Shown one piece after another: positions 53,731 through 64,000 of a DNA stretch of 64,000 nt. Positions within the stretch are counted from its first letter, which is position 1. Every line of letters starts with the position of its first letter. This DNA is from Haliclystus octoradiatus (Eukaryota; Cnidaria; Staurozoa; Stauromedusae; Haliclystidae), in the NCBI GenBank assembly GCA_916610825.1, contig OU744446.1, forward strand, positions 19,579,959 through 19,643,958. Direction: 5' to 3'. The translations under genes and the position numbers were made by a program. Below the pieces are notes generated by a model. That model was not told where the DNA came from and made no database searches. It worked only from the letters and a program-made list of their open reading frames with translations.

Positions 53731-54764
53731 GTATGACAATTAAACAACTGTAAAAATGCAAACAACAAAACTACTTTGGGAATGTCTTGTTACTTGTGAG
53801 AAATCATCTCAATTAAGGAATTTCTTACATCTCAGAACTATCTGATGTGAAAATTCATATTATGTAGAACAATGACGTATTGTATATAGCTTTGAATCGG
53901 AAGGTGTATGTCTGCCAGCATGGGAAATCACAGCCCAAACCAAAAGTTTGCAAAGTAAGCAGTCAGTCATACACAGATCCATCTCTGCAGCATACAAATT
54001 AAATATGAAATACAGTAGTAAGAAGACTACTTGCAAGGGATGAATCTCAAAAAGTTTTTTGTATTTTCCCAATTTTGCCACCTCTGTACAGCAACCACCT
54101 GTCTATTGCAGCCATGACAATGCTGTACCCATGTACCATGTGACTTCATGTACTCATTGAATTATCCTTTAAAAGTGTGTTGTCTAAACAGGAAATGTCA
54201 AGGACCCTTCATAAGATTTATTCTAATAACATACTTGTAATGGTAATTCCTGCTACCATGGAATCCATAAACAGCTAGTTAATCAATATATTGAGCTAAA
54301 GGAACACTTTCGTCATTCTTTTAAAAGTAAGTGGAAATAATGGAATGGCCTCTCTATTAACGGGACTTGGGGAATTTTTTATGAGAACAGCCCTTGAAAA
54401 AATCCTGAAATGGGCAAACGGCCCCTGAAAAAATTGGGAAACAAAACAACAACAAAATCTAAAAATGATGTCAATTTTCTGAAGGGCAACAAAGAATTGT
54501 AACTTTGCAAACTATGACCTCCAAACATTTATAACTGTACCATAGAATTTCATTTCAAATATTATATCTAGCTATTATTTCAAATACAAGTGAATATGAA
54601 CAAAAAATATATATTAGTCGAATGATAATTTGTAGCAAGTGATGCATTTGAAACATGACACACTCCATTTAATAATGATCAAATATAAGCAGCAAATATT
54701 ATACAGTCAATAATCTTATAATCAATAGTTGTATATCATAAACTTAGAACAGACCCAACTAATG

Positions 54765-55264
54765 NNNNNNNNNNNNNNNNNNNNNNNNNNNNNNNNNNNN
54801 NNNNNNNNNNNNNNNNNNNNNNNNNNNNNNNNNNNNNNNNNNNNNNNNNNNNNNNNNNNNNNNNNNNNNNNNNNNNNNNNNNNNNNNNNNNNNNNNNNNN
54901 NNNNNNNNNNNNNNNNNNNNNNNNNNNNNNNNNNNNNNNNNNNNNNNNNNNNNNNNNNNNNNNNNNNNNNNNNNNNNNNNNNNNNNNNNNNNNNNNNNNN
55001 NNNNNNNNNNNNNNNNNNNNNNNNNNNNNNNNNNNNNNNNNNNNNNNNNNNNNNNNNNNNNNNNNNNNNNNNNNNNNNNNNNNNNNNNNNNNNNNNNNNN
55101 NNNNNNNNNNNNNNNNNNNNNNNNNNNNNNNNNNNNNNNNNNNNNNNNNNNNNNNNNNNNNNNNNNNNNNNNNNNNNNNNNNNNNNNNNNNNNNNNNNNN
55201 NNNNNNNNNNNNNNNNNNNNNNNNNNNNNNNNNNNNNNNNNNNNNNNNNNNNNNNNNNNNNNNN
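54765..55264. other. Assembly gap, 500 N
   Basis: Exactly 500 undetermined bases, probably a fixed-size scaffold placeholder. The true length is unknown. It cuts into the Ty3/Gypsy fossil on its right. Confidence 0.99.
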
Positions 55265-57385
55265 AAATCGTGTCCCGGAAGTTGTCACAAAACTGCTTTC
55301 TTTATCATGTGCAATTTGCATAGAACCACTCATTGCGTCAAGTGTAGAAAATATGGTTGAGCCATGGATTTTACTAAAAATTGCTTCACCTGTTGGAACT
55401 TTGATAATGTTCTCTTTTGATGGCTTCATTCAATGAGAGAGGATCCAAGCAGATTCTAAGTGAGCCGTTGAGTTTAATAACCGCAACTATTGGATTGACC
55501 CATTCTGCTGGTGTTGTGACTTTAGCTATCATTCCATCTTTTTCCATAGTATCCAAGATCTGTTTCAGTTAAACCCTGGCCAAATGACTTTTGTATTTCG
55601 CCAACATTCATAGGATTTAATCCGACTGATTTTTGAATTTTCGCCAACATCTTGAGGGTGGCCAAATGACTTTTATTTTTGCCAACATTCATCGGATTTA
55701 GTTGAATTAATTTTCGTCAACAGCGTTTGGTATTTTGAGGCTTGGAAACTAGTCAATCGATCCCGCCAATCAGGAGTCAAGTTACATCATTGTTGACCAA
55801 TGAGAATATGGTTCATATTTTCAACAAAATCCGATGGATGTTGGCAAAATTTTTGAATGTATTCAAAATCCAAAAAATTGAAATTCAACATCAGCCAACA
55901 AAATCCGAAAAGGTGAGGGTGGCCAAATGACTTTTTAATTCGCCAACTTTCATTAGATTTTGTTGAATTCATGAATGTTGGCGAAATTAAAATCTTTCAA
56001 TCTAAATGGTATATGGCGTGTAGCATGAATAGTTGGTGTATGGTTGTCTCGTTGTTTAATATGATGCGTTCCAGGTAGTTGGCCATTTCCAATGAATAAT
56101 GATTCATAGTTCTTTGCAATTTCATTGTCAGGTTGATGTACTGCAAGTGTCTGTTCTGGTGGTGATACAATGCTAAGAGACCTAGATGACGGGTAGCCCA
56201 GTAGAGTGGCTGTTCCGTCGCGGACAATTACAAATTCTAATGGATGATATTTGGCTTGGTATTGAACTAGGATTTTTCTTTTGCCTATAACTTTTAGCTT
56301 TGTGCCACAGTATGCTTCTAGTACTGTATTGCATTTTCCTAAATTTTGATCTGGGAATAATTGTCTGTAAACACCTTCTGGCATAATATTGCAACCTGGG
56401 CGCCGGTATCTACTTTGGCTATGAATGATTTATTATCACCCAAGAATAATTTCACATTCCATTTTTTGTTTCCTGCTTCATTTACGTGGAGAACAATACG
56501 ATTACCCATGTTTTCTGCTTGACTGATGATGGCATTTATCGCTCCCGAATTGCGAATTGCTCTTGTCATTGCTTGATTTACTTTTACAAACAGCAGTAAA
56601 ATGGTTGAGTTTACCACAGCTATGGCATTTTTGCCCATAAGCCGGACAGTTACCTTTTAAATGTTCACCCCCACAATACCTGCAATTTGAGAGAAGGTTT
56701 CTTTCCTAGACTTGGCTTTCGTTGAATTGTTTGTGGTGTGAACTCTGTCAATTGATGTAGCTTGGTTATTGATTTAGCTACCAATTTTCACAGCACTTTC
56801 TTAGTGACGGCAAATTTGGATTGCTTTTCCGATGCTTAATTCTTCCGTGCACAATAATTATTCTCTGATGTCGTCTGAATAAATTCCTAAGACTATTTGG
56901 TCTCGTAGAAGTCTATCTTCTAGCGCTGTACCATCATTTGATTGTATTCCTGGGTAATTGCAGTATTTCAATTGGTTCCTAAGGTCTGTAAGAAACATAT
57001 CAAAGGCTTCATCTGATGCCTGTTTTCTGGAGAAGAATTTGTAACTCTCGAAACTGTCATTTTGTTTTGGATTGTAGTAAGTTCTAAATCCTTATAAAAC
57101 TTTCTTTAAATTGTTCTTGTCGTTTAGTTGTAGTCCTCTGTAAATTTTTCTTCCACTTTGACCCAGTATGGTTAGTAATATTGCTACATTTGTCTCTTCT
57201 GGTTGTTTTTTTATTGGCAGCAATAAGGTAAAACTGGAAGCCTTCTTCCCAATCATTCCAGCTTTGACTCAAGTCTACTATTGTTTGCTTCCAAAAGTCC
57301 AAGTGGTCTTAATCCTCCATCATTTAATGCCAATGTATTTCTAATTATGGAATCCCACTTGACACCCTTTTATAAAACTTAAAAG
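55265..57385 (-). mobile_element. Old Ty3/Gypsy fossil, minus strand
   Basis: Parts recognisable on the minus strand, 5' to 3': gag (near 57300), aspartic protease (VDTGAQVAIL, near 56430) and the start of reverse transcriptase (near 55400). A different repeat (55590-55990) is inserted in it. It is broken, with several breaks, and runs into the assembly gap, so its other half and any LTRs are not visible. By decay it is clearly older than the element at 48267-50747. Confidence 0.8.
55590..55990. repeat. Complex CGCCAACAT-family repeat inside the Gypsy fossil
   Basis: Three direct copies of ggccaaatgactttt with cgccaacattcat-ggattt, plus inverted copies (aaatccgatggatgttggc and gaatgttggcgaaatt) near 55830 and 55975, form a set of nested hairpins. 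Related sequence is at 35285-35520. Probably a small non-autonomous element. Confidence 0.55.
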
Positions 57386-57389
57386 GCTA

Positions 57390-59985
57390 GTTAATAAACA
57401 AGAATCAATAATTGCATATATTATAAGAACTGAATATCTCTAAGGAATTACATGTGCCACCAGTCTTATTGAGTATCATCCTTTTCATTACTAGTATTCA
57501 TATTACAACAAAGACATATAGATTGCTAAAATGCTAACATTACAACACTTAGGACTTATCCATTATCTTGATGATAGAGTTTATAGCATATAATTTTAGT
57601 TAAGAAACCGTTTTTAAGTTTAAAAATAGGGGTAGGCTAAAATGTGATCAAATTTTGGCGTTAAAGCAGTAAGTTATTTCAGCATGAGTGTACAGTTGGA
57701 TAATTTGCAGTCTGACAGTAAGCAAAATGCATCATGGAGCATGTTATATGAAGATGATATTGCACTGGTTATGTAGCTAAAAATAAACATTTATTTACAA
57801 CATTATAAATAAATAATATTATTCAAGATAAATGTACAACAATGAATAATGAAATATTTTGATGCAACCTCAATCATAACAGGACAAAAAAAATTGCCTA
57901 AAAGGTTGTTAAATATCCAATAAGATAACAATTGAATTTTGAATTTTAATATTTACATGATACAATGAAGAGCTCCATTTTCTCTTCATAAAATCGTTTT
58001 GAGAGCATGTCAGCCTGATTAGCAGAAGATTCGTTCTGTAGACGCTTTGCATGATTTCCTTGAACTTCATCAGTTGGTGTGCTTGTCTGGAAGCATGTCT
58101 CTTCTTTCTTGTCTGCATAAAAAAATGTTATAAGGTATTGGGCAAAGAAAGGTTAACATCTATGTAATTTAGTGTCCTACATGACAGAGGATTCACCTGG
58201 TCACCCGCACTGGAACATACAGTAACTAACTATTATAGCTTGTAGCATTGAATTTGATTGGTGTAATTATTTTTCTAAATTATTGTAGAAAGATGATTTC
58301 TTACTACATTGCTTGCGTCCTGTAATTGCCTAAATCACATTTATTATACTCCTGTTTTCCTGTTTAGACACATAAACCTAGAAATTGCCCAAAACAATGC
58401 TAAAGATGAAATGTTATATTGTTTAAATTTGTTTACTTCTCTCTTTGATGTATTTACTCTATTTTTATTTAGTATGCTGGAACCCGTATCCTATATTTTT
58501 GACTCTTTAGGGTTACACCTGGCTGGTGTACGTCGTTACTAAATAGCAGCAAAATTTGCTTGTTGAGGATTTTTTCATGTTTTCTAAGGGGGTATTAATT
58601 CTCTTTTCTACATTAAAGTGAAATTTGAGGCACAAGTGACCATTCGTGCAACACATATGTAACAAGACATTCCTGTTATTAATTTTGGAGCAACTTAAAT
58701 TCCAACATCTCAACCTATAGTGTTCTTTGCAGCTGAGAAAGCTGGGTTTATATGAAAACGGTTATCATCATTGTTCAATCACCAGACTAAGGATGCTTAA
58801 ATAATCCTCATTGTATTAATAGTTTGCAATTAAAAATATATTACATAGGTAGGTTTACAATATTTCCAAATTATCTTATCTCATCTTCAAACAGGTCAGA
58901 AATGGAATGTTTTTAAGTTTATGGAGTATTTATATGAATTCTAAAAAGTTGATATTGAATTTTTCTACATATGAAACAATAAGTGATACACAAAGAAAGG
59001 GAAATCACATCCAAGAGAGATATGCTTACGGATATACAGTAATACAGAAATGAGGATTGAGATTGCAACAAGATCTACAACAAAACAATTTTGATTCAAA
59101 GCATCTGCAAGTTAATATAGGCGTTGAGCAAACCTCACTCTGTCTTTGTGTTGTTATATTTTTGTTCACAACATATGTTCAAATTATGTTGAAGCATGCA
59201 AAATAAAGCACCTACAGAAATATGCGATTGGAAGACTGACCATAAGCGTGTAAACAGTTTGGTAGGCATAAGACTCTTTTTGTGGAGTAGGTCTCTATTA
59301 TCATGTGCAGCCATGGACATTAAACACTTTGTACATCACCATTGAGCTTCAGAAAGGCTATATCGATGCAACATCATGCATAGAAGGGTGAGATGAACAA
59401 AATAATTCTGATTGTACAAGTGCCATAGGCTCACCTCTCAAGCCATGAACTATTAACGTTCATCGCTCCCATATTTATGGAACATTTTTACAATACGCTG
59501 CTTCGTATCCTTGATTCAAACAAGAGTATGAAAATATCTAATATACAACTGCCACTCCGACATCCATATGTACATATAAATCATAATATAACATGCTTGT
59601 ACTTTATAGGCCGAGTTTATCAAACTTAGTAGCCAATGTTCGAGGCAGCTGCCAGCTGCTAACAGAAATCGTCTGACGGATTGGCTTATGAAAGTTTGAA
59701 ACCCAAAACCAGATATGATCTCATGAACAAGCTTTATTGTAATTCAAATCCAGTCACAAAATGTTCACGTTGTTATACGTTATAGGAAATCATTAAAGAC
59801 AGCAATTCAGTTTAACTAAATATAGTGAAAACGGCATTTCAATTCTCCAGGGTAGGCAGGCATATTAAACAAATTAACAAAGAATGATTTGTAGCAGACT
59901 TTTGAAATAATTTCGGATCTTTCGTGATCTCAAGGTCGCATGTGATTGGTTATTTCCGAATTCTGAAATGGTGGGCGAAATTTTG
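57390..59985. other. Region without recognised gene
   Basis: AT-rich, with short open frames only on both strands and no domain. It may include the upstream LTR of the Gypsy fossil just beyond 57385, but a second copy for comparison is lacking. Confidence 0.35.
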
Positions 59986-59994
59986 GTAAGGAAT

Positions 59995-60070
59995 TCCTCT
60001 AGACCGAGTGCAGCGACTCTCAGTACCATGGAGCGGAACACGGAATAGAGGCTCTTGCCTAGGACCTAGA
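59995..60070 (-). repeat. Repeat end shared with 28440-28500
   Basis: gagtgcagcgactctcagta, then gagcggaacacggaatagag and gctcttgcctagg, is the complement of 28440-28500 with a few changes. The same dispersed family also ends near 52488. Confidence 0.6.
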
Positions 60071-60339
60071 TATGTACCACATGCCCCTGTTCTCCATTTT
60101 ACCAACAACTGTTCATATAGGGACATGTAACTTTGTAGTGCAACAGGTCTTAAACGCAAACTTAAAATTGAAAACCGAGAAATTTCAAGCCACGTTTTGA
60201 GCTGTTTTTGTTTCTAAATCATCATCATCATCATTTATTCAGAAACCTGATAAGTTTTACAATAACTTTTTTCACAGGACTGATTGACGTAATAAACTGG
60301 GGAATAAACACAAAATAATTGATTGCAATACTACACAGA

Positions 60340-60362
60340 TATATATATATATATATATATAT
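60340..60362. repeat. AT dinucleotide microsatellite
   Basis: About eleven AT units. Confidence 0.9.
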
Positions 60363-60429
60363 GTTTGTAGTTGATATACGATGTGCTTGTTTCACCCATG
60401 ATGTTTAGAATCTTTTGCCAATGATTTTG

Positions 60430-62900
60430 CACCGTTGTTGTCCTCGTATATGACTGTAGCCTCTTCTTGCTTTAAGTTTGATCCTGTAACAATGCTCTAA
60501 ACCACATCACGTCTCGTGTTACCTCACTGATCGCCACGTATTCCGCTTCGGTGGTTGATAGTGTCACTGTCGCCTGCTAATGTCCTCCGCATAGCATTAG
60601 AATGAATCCAGTGCAGGAATTCCTGTTTGACTCGTCTCCTGCCCAATCTGCGTCAACGTATGCGCTCAGATTTACACTCCTGTCTTCGGCCTTGAACTTG
60701 ATGCCGTAGTCAATTGTCCCTTTGATGTACCTCAGTAGTCGCTTCAGTGCACTCCAGTGCTGAGTACCAGGATTCGAACAATATTGACTTAGCTGACTGA
60801 GCGTGCTTGCCAAATCTGGTCTTGTTCGGCATACAACATAGTTCATACTTCCAACGATAGATTGGTATCGTTGTTTTTGCTTTGATTCTTCTTCGTCATT
60901 CTCCGTTAGTTTCTCTTTGAGTTCTTATTGAGTATCTTCACTTGACTCATTTTCGTCTGGGGTATTCGGTAAATCAATTTCTTTATCCCTGCTCTCTTGC
61001 AACTAATGTTGTTTTGCGTCACCATCCCTATTTTCAAACTTTTCCTCGTCAAATTGAACATCTCCCGACACATAAAGCTTCTTGCTGTTTGGCTCCCACA
61101 AACGATAACCCTTCTTTTGCATACTGTAGCCAATGAATATACACTTGATAGACTTTTAGTCCAACTTTCGTCTTTTCTGCTTTGGTATGTGCATAAAGGC
61201 ATCACATCCAAATGTTCTCAGATTCTTGATGTTTGGCTTTGTGCCTGTAAACAGCGTATACGGCACTGCCCTTGAACGGCTTTTGTTGGCGATCTATTAT
61301 CAACAGCTTCTCCCAAAAATGAGTATGGGAGTTTTGCAGCATGAATTGCAGCCCTTGCAGACTCAACTATAGTCCTGTTTTCCCTCTCCGCAACTCCATT
61401 CTGCTCAGGTGTGTAATCGTTGCTTCGTTGCCTCGAATACCATTCGTCTTACATAACGCTTCGTACTCTTTGGCCATATATTCCTTGCCATTGTCAGTTC
61501 AACTGTCTTGGTATGTCTTCCTGTGAGATTCTCAAGCATGGCCTTGTATTCACGAAACTTGCTAATCGCTTGGCTTTTCTCTCTCATCAAATAAACTGAC
61601 ACATGTCTTGATTTGTCATCGATGAAAGTGATGAAGTATTGGTGATTGCCATGAGAACGGGTTTGCATGGGACCGCAGATGTCACTATGAATAATCTTTC
61701 AAACCTCGTTTGCTCTTATGGCCTGATTCTTTGGAAATGGCTTCCTGGCTTGTTTCCCCATTGTGCATCCTTCGCAACCACCCTGTGTTGCTCCTCCCAC
61801 CATTATTTTTTTCAAGTAACATTTTCACACTTTCATTGTTTAAATGTCCCAAACGCATGTGCCATCGGTCCAAACTTGCCACCTTTGATGCAGTATTGCA
61901 CTCTTGATTGTCCTCGCATTTCTGTACTTCTCCACTCCACCGATAAATTTCATTCCTTGTTGACATACTCCTGATCCTACTTTGTCACCTTTCTTGTCTT
62001 TGATGAAGCATTTCTGACCTCCAAATTTCACCTCAAAACCTCTAGCTGTGATCGCCTTTACTGACAACAGATTCTTCGCCAGATCCGGTACATGTAATAC
62101 CTCAGCAAATTGACCATCCCTGCCTCCAAACTCCCATCTGACATTGCCAATTCCAATACCTTGAACCACTCTGTCATCTCCCAATTTAATTTCCCGCAGC
62201 TTATTCGATCGTTGATAAGTACTGCAGTGTGATCTACTGAAACACATATGGCAGGAAGCACCCAAATCAACATACCAATCGCCATCTTCAGACTCTTTGC
62301 CATTTTCCTCACCAAGGAATAGAAATTCACTTTGGTTACTTGATATGTTTGCCTCTTGCTGTTCGTTTGACCTGCTGCAACCAGGAAGACTACACAATAA
62401 CGCCGCAACTTGATCATCTTCTGTCACAGCAGCGCCAATTGATTCCAATTGCTCGACAAGCCCTCTCATGATATTAATGTGGTCTACTATTTTTGCATCT
62501 TCAGACGTAACAGTCGAGAAATATTTCTTTCTCAAGAACAATTTATTCGCAAGTGATTTCACCTGATAGTGAGACTCCAGACTTTTCTACTCTTCACTCG
62601 CACCGTTGCTTGACTTCACTGATGCCAACGCTGTGTCTCCAAGAGACAGACATATCGTTGCGAATGCTTTTCTCGCTCACTTTCTATATTTGTCTTTTGC
62701 TTCATTCCAGCGGGTACTTTTTCCTCTCCACTTACAATGTCCCATAAACCCTTGTCTTCAAGAACCATCTGCAGCTTGAACTTCCACAAGTGAAAATTTT
62801 CTCCCTCAAACTTTTTGATCTTTGACGACGCGCTGTATTCTGCCATTTTTCTTTTAAATCCACAAGTGTCAGCCACTACAAATCTGAGCCCATAACCTGT
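60430..62900 (-). mobile_element. Old Ty1/Copia fossil, minus strand
   Basis: Parts seen on the minus strand, 5' to 3': a site GGTTATGGGCTCAG (about 62884-62898) typical of the Copia primer site, directly after the inner end of a presumed LTR (...TAACA); gag (KFEGENFHLWKFKLQMVLED, near 62800); protease (WYVDLGASCHM, near 62270); integrase (FITFIDDKSRHVSVYLMREK, near 61600); and the reverse transcriptase/RNase H end (SAYVDADWAGDESNRNSCTG, near 60640). It is broken, with many breaks. No second LTR was identified. Old. Confidence 0.88.
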
Positions 62901-63430
62901 TAGAAAATACAACTATACTCGTTCAACTACAAACACAGACTAATAATAAACATGTGGCGTCATCTAATTTGCATAAGTCATGCACTAATTATTTTGAATC
63001 CATTATGGAAACATTAATTATTCCAATAAATGTAAATTAAAACTCAACAATCAAATCGTATAGCTGCATATAAGATATAAAAAGACTTATGCTCTGGATC
63101 TTTCACTTTTTGTTAAGAAATATTTTCATTATCCATTGCCACGGCGCAGCAAACGACCGACACACAGACTTAGGCCTACATAGACTGCTGATGAAAATAT
63201 GTAACATGGAGAACAAACATGGCTGACGCAAAGGAATAAACTCTAAACAATATGTTTAACTGCCATAGAAAGATGGTTGGATTTTCCAGCCAGCGAAGCA
63301 AGATTTATTTGTAGGATTACAATTAATTTTAAACATTTATGAGTAATTTAAAATCACACCGAGAGACAAGGAAATAAATAATTAGAAAAAAAATAGTATT
63401 TAACTTCAAAATAGGCCTACGATTAAAAAC
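62901..63430. other. Flank of the Copia fossil
   Basis: Probably holds the upstream LTR of the Copia fossil (inner end at about 62899), but its outer border cannot be set without the partner copy. No gene is seen. Confidence 0.35.
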
Positions 63431-63434
63431 AGAT

Positions 63435-63599
63435 ATAGTCAAACTCGTCATAGTGACCACTCCTATTGAACGGACACTCTTTGTACCCGACAACGCTTCG
63501 GGCACCATTGATTGAATAAAACAATAGAACAGTGTTTTACTTAGCGACCACTCTTCAACGCAACCTGTGACTGCCCCTTCTGGTCCCACGTTTGACTAT
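63435..63599. mobile_element. Possible pogo/mariner-type MITE
   Basis: The left end tagtcaaactcgtcatagtg and right end tcccacgtttgacta are inverted near the tips, bordered by TA, with two gaccact motifs inside. About 165 bases, non-coding. A similar cagcgaccacc-gtggtcac motif is seen in the arms of the 2.9 kb palindrome. Confidence 0.35.
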
Positions 63600-64000
63600 T
63601 CATTGTTTTAAGCTACGGCTGTCAATTAATGAATAGTTAACAACGCTATTTTAATATATTTTAGGCTTTTATTTATTGAAGTTTATTTAGAAAAATAATA
63701 TTTCAACTTTATTCAAACAATCTAATACTTCGTTTTATAATAAATTCATCAGCTCCTTCACTACCCATGGCATACTGGCTTTTATGAAAAACGAGAACAC
63801 AATTCAAATTAATTTCAGTATGTTTGTTGTATCAAGTTTGTTGGTCGCCACTGCATGTAATATTTTTCTTGATTTTCAAAGTTACCAAGAAATCGTCGCT
63901 ATCAATACAATGTGTTCACTTTACTGCAAATGTAAAGCTGTGTGTCTGCAGTGTACAAAATTTACCGAGAAATGTCGAGTGCTTTGATGTTCTCAATGAA
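63600..64000. other. Right edge of the window, nothing recognised
   Basis: AT-rich. One 67-codon open frame (63784-63987) has no recognisable domain. Confidence 0.35.

Noticed and set aside
54722-55436. Open frames of 235 codons on both strands
   Set aside because: They run through the 500 N gap; only the short right-hand part on the minus strand is meaningful (Gypsy fossil).
57390-57900. LTR of the old Gypsy fossil
   Set aside because: No second copy is visible to define it, so no border is claimed.

Overview
The window reads as nuclear DNA of an animal, most likely a marine invertebrate (non-vertebrate deuterostome or lophotrochozoan). It is AT-rich, its genes are split by GT-AG introns, and it is dense in retroelements and short hairpin transposons. 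A CatSper-type sperm channel accessory gene, a multi-TIR/SAM immune-type gene and a secreted von Willebrand A/tyrosinase gene argue against bacteria, plants, fungi and insects. The species cannot be named from the sequence. A run of exactly 500 N (54765-55264) marks an assembly gap.

Region 1-30.6 kb (+): the 3' part of one large gene. Sixteen small exons (229-30634) join with matching splice phases into 420 residues ending in one membrane segment and a charged tail. It resembles the auxiliary subunits of the CatSper calcium channel. Its introns hold a Mutator-like element, a 3.5 kb element with long inverted ends, many copies of a palindromic GTTCATGAAC repeat, hairpin elements, Penelope-like remains, two hammerhead-ribozyme-like motifs and a 2.9 kb near-palindrome.

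Region 31.5-34.0 kb (+): a three-exon gene for a 615-residue TIR-SAM-TIR-TIR protein with no visible membrane segment, probably a cytosolic innate-immune or NAD-consuming adaptor.

Region 35.1-46.1 kb (+): a seven-exon gene for a 591-residue secreted protein: signal peptide, complete MIDAS-type vWA domain, short Cys-rich module and complete type-3 copper tyrosinase. Its first intron is filled with LINE and Penelope-like wreckage, its second with another LINE and a TATG microsatellite.

Region 47-64 kb: mostly mobile elements. A minus-strand Penelope-like remnant is split by a young, non-autonomous Ty3/Gypsy element with nearly identical LTRs and a 5 bp target duplication. Then come a possible exon pair of unknown function (53.4-54.2 kb), an old minus-strand Ty3/Gypsy fossil next to the gap, and an old minus-strand Ty1/Copia fossil (60.4-62.9 kb). 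The three host genes share a strand, but nothing suggests that they work in one pathway.
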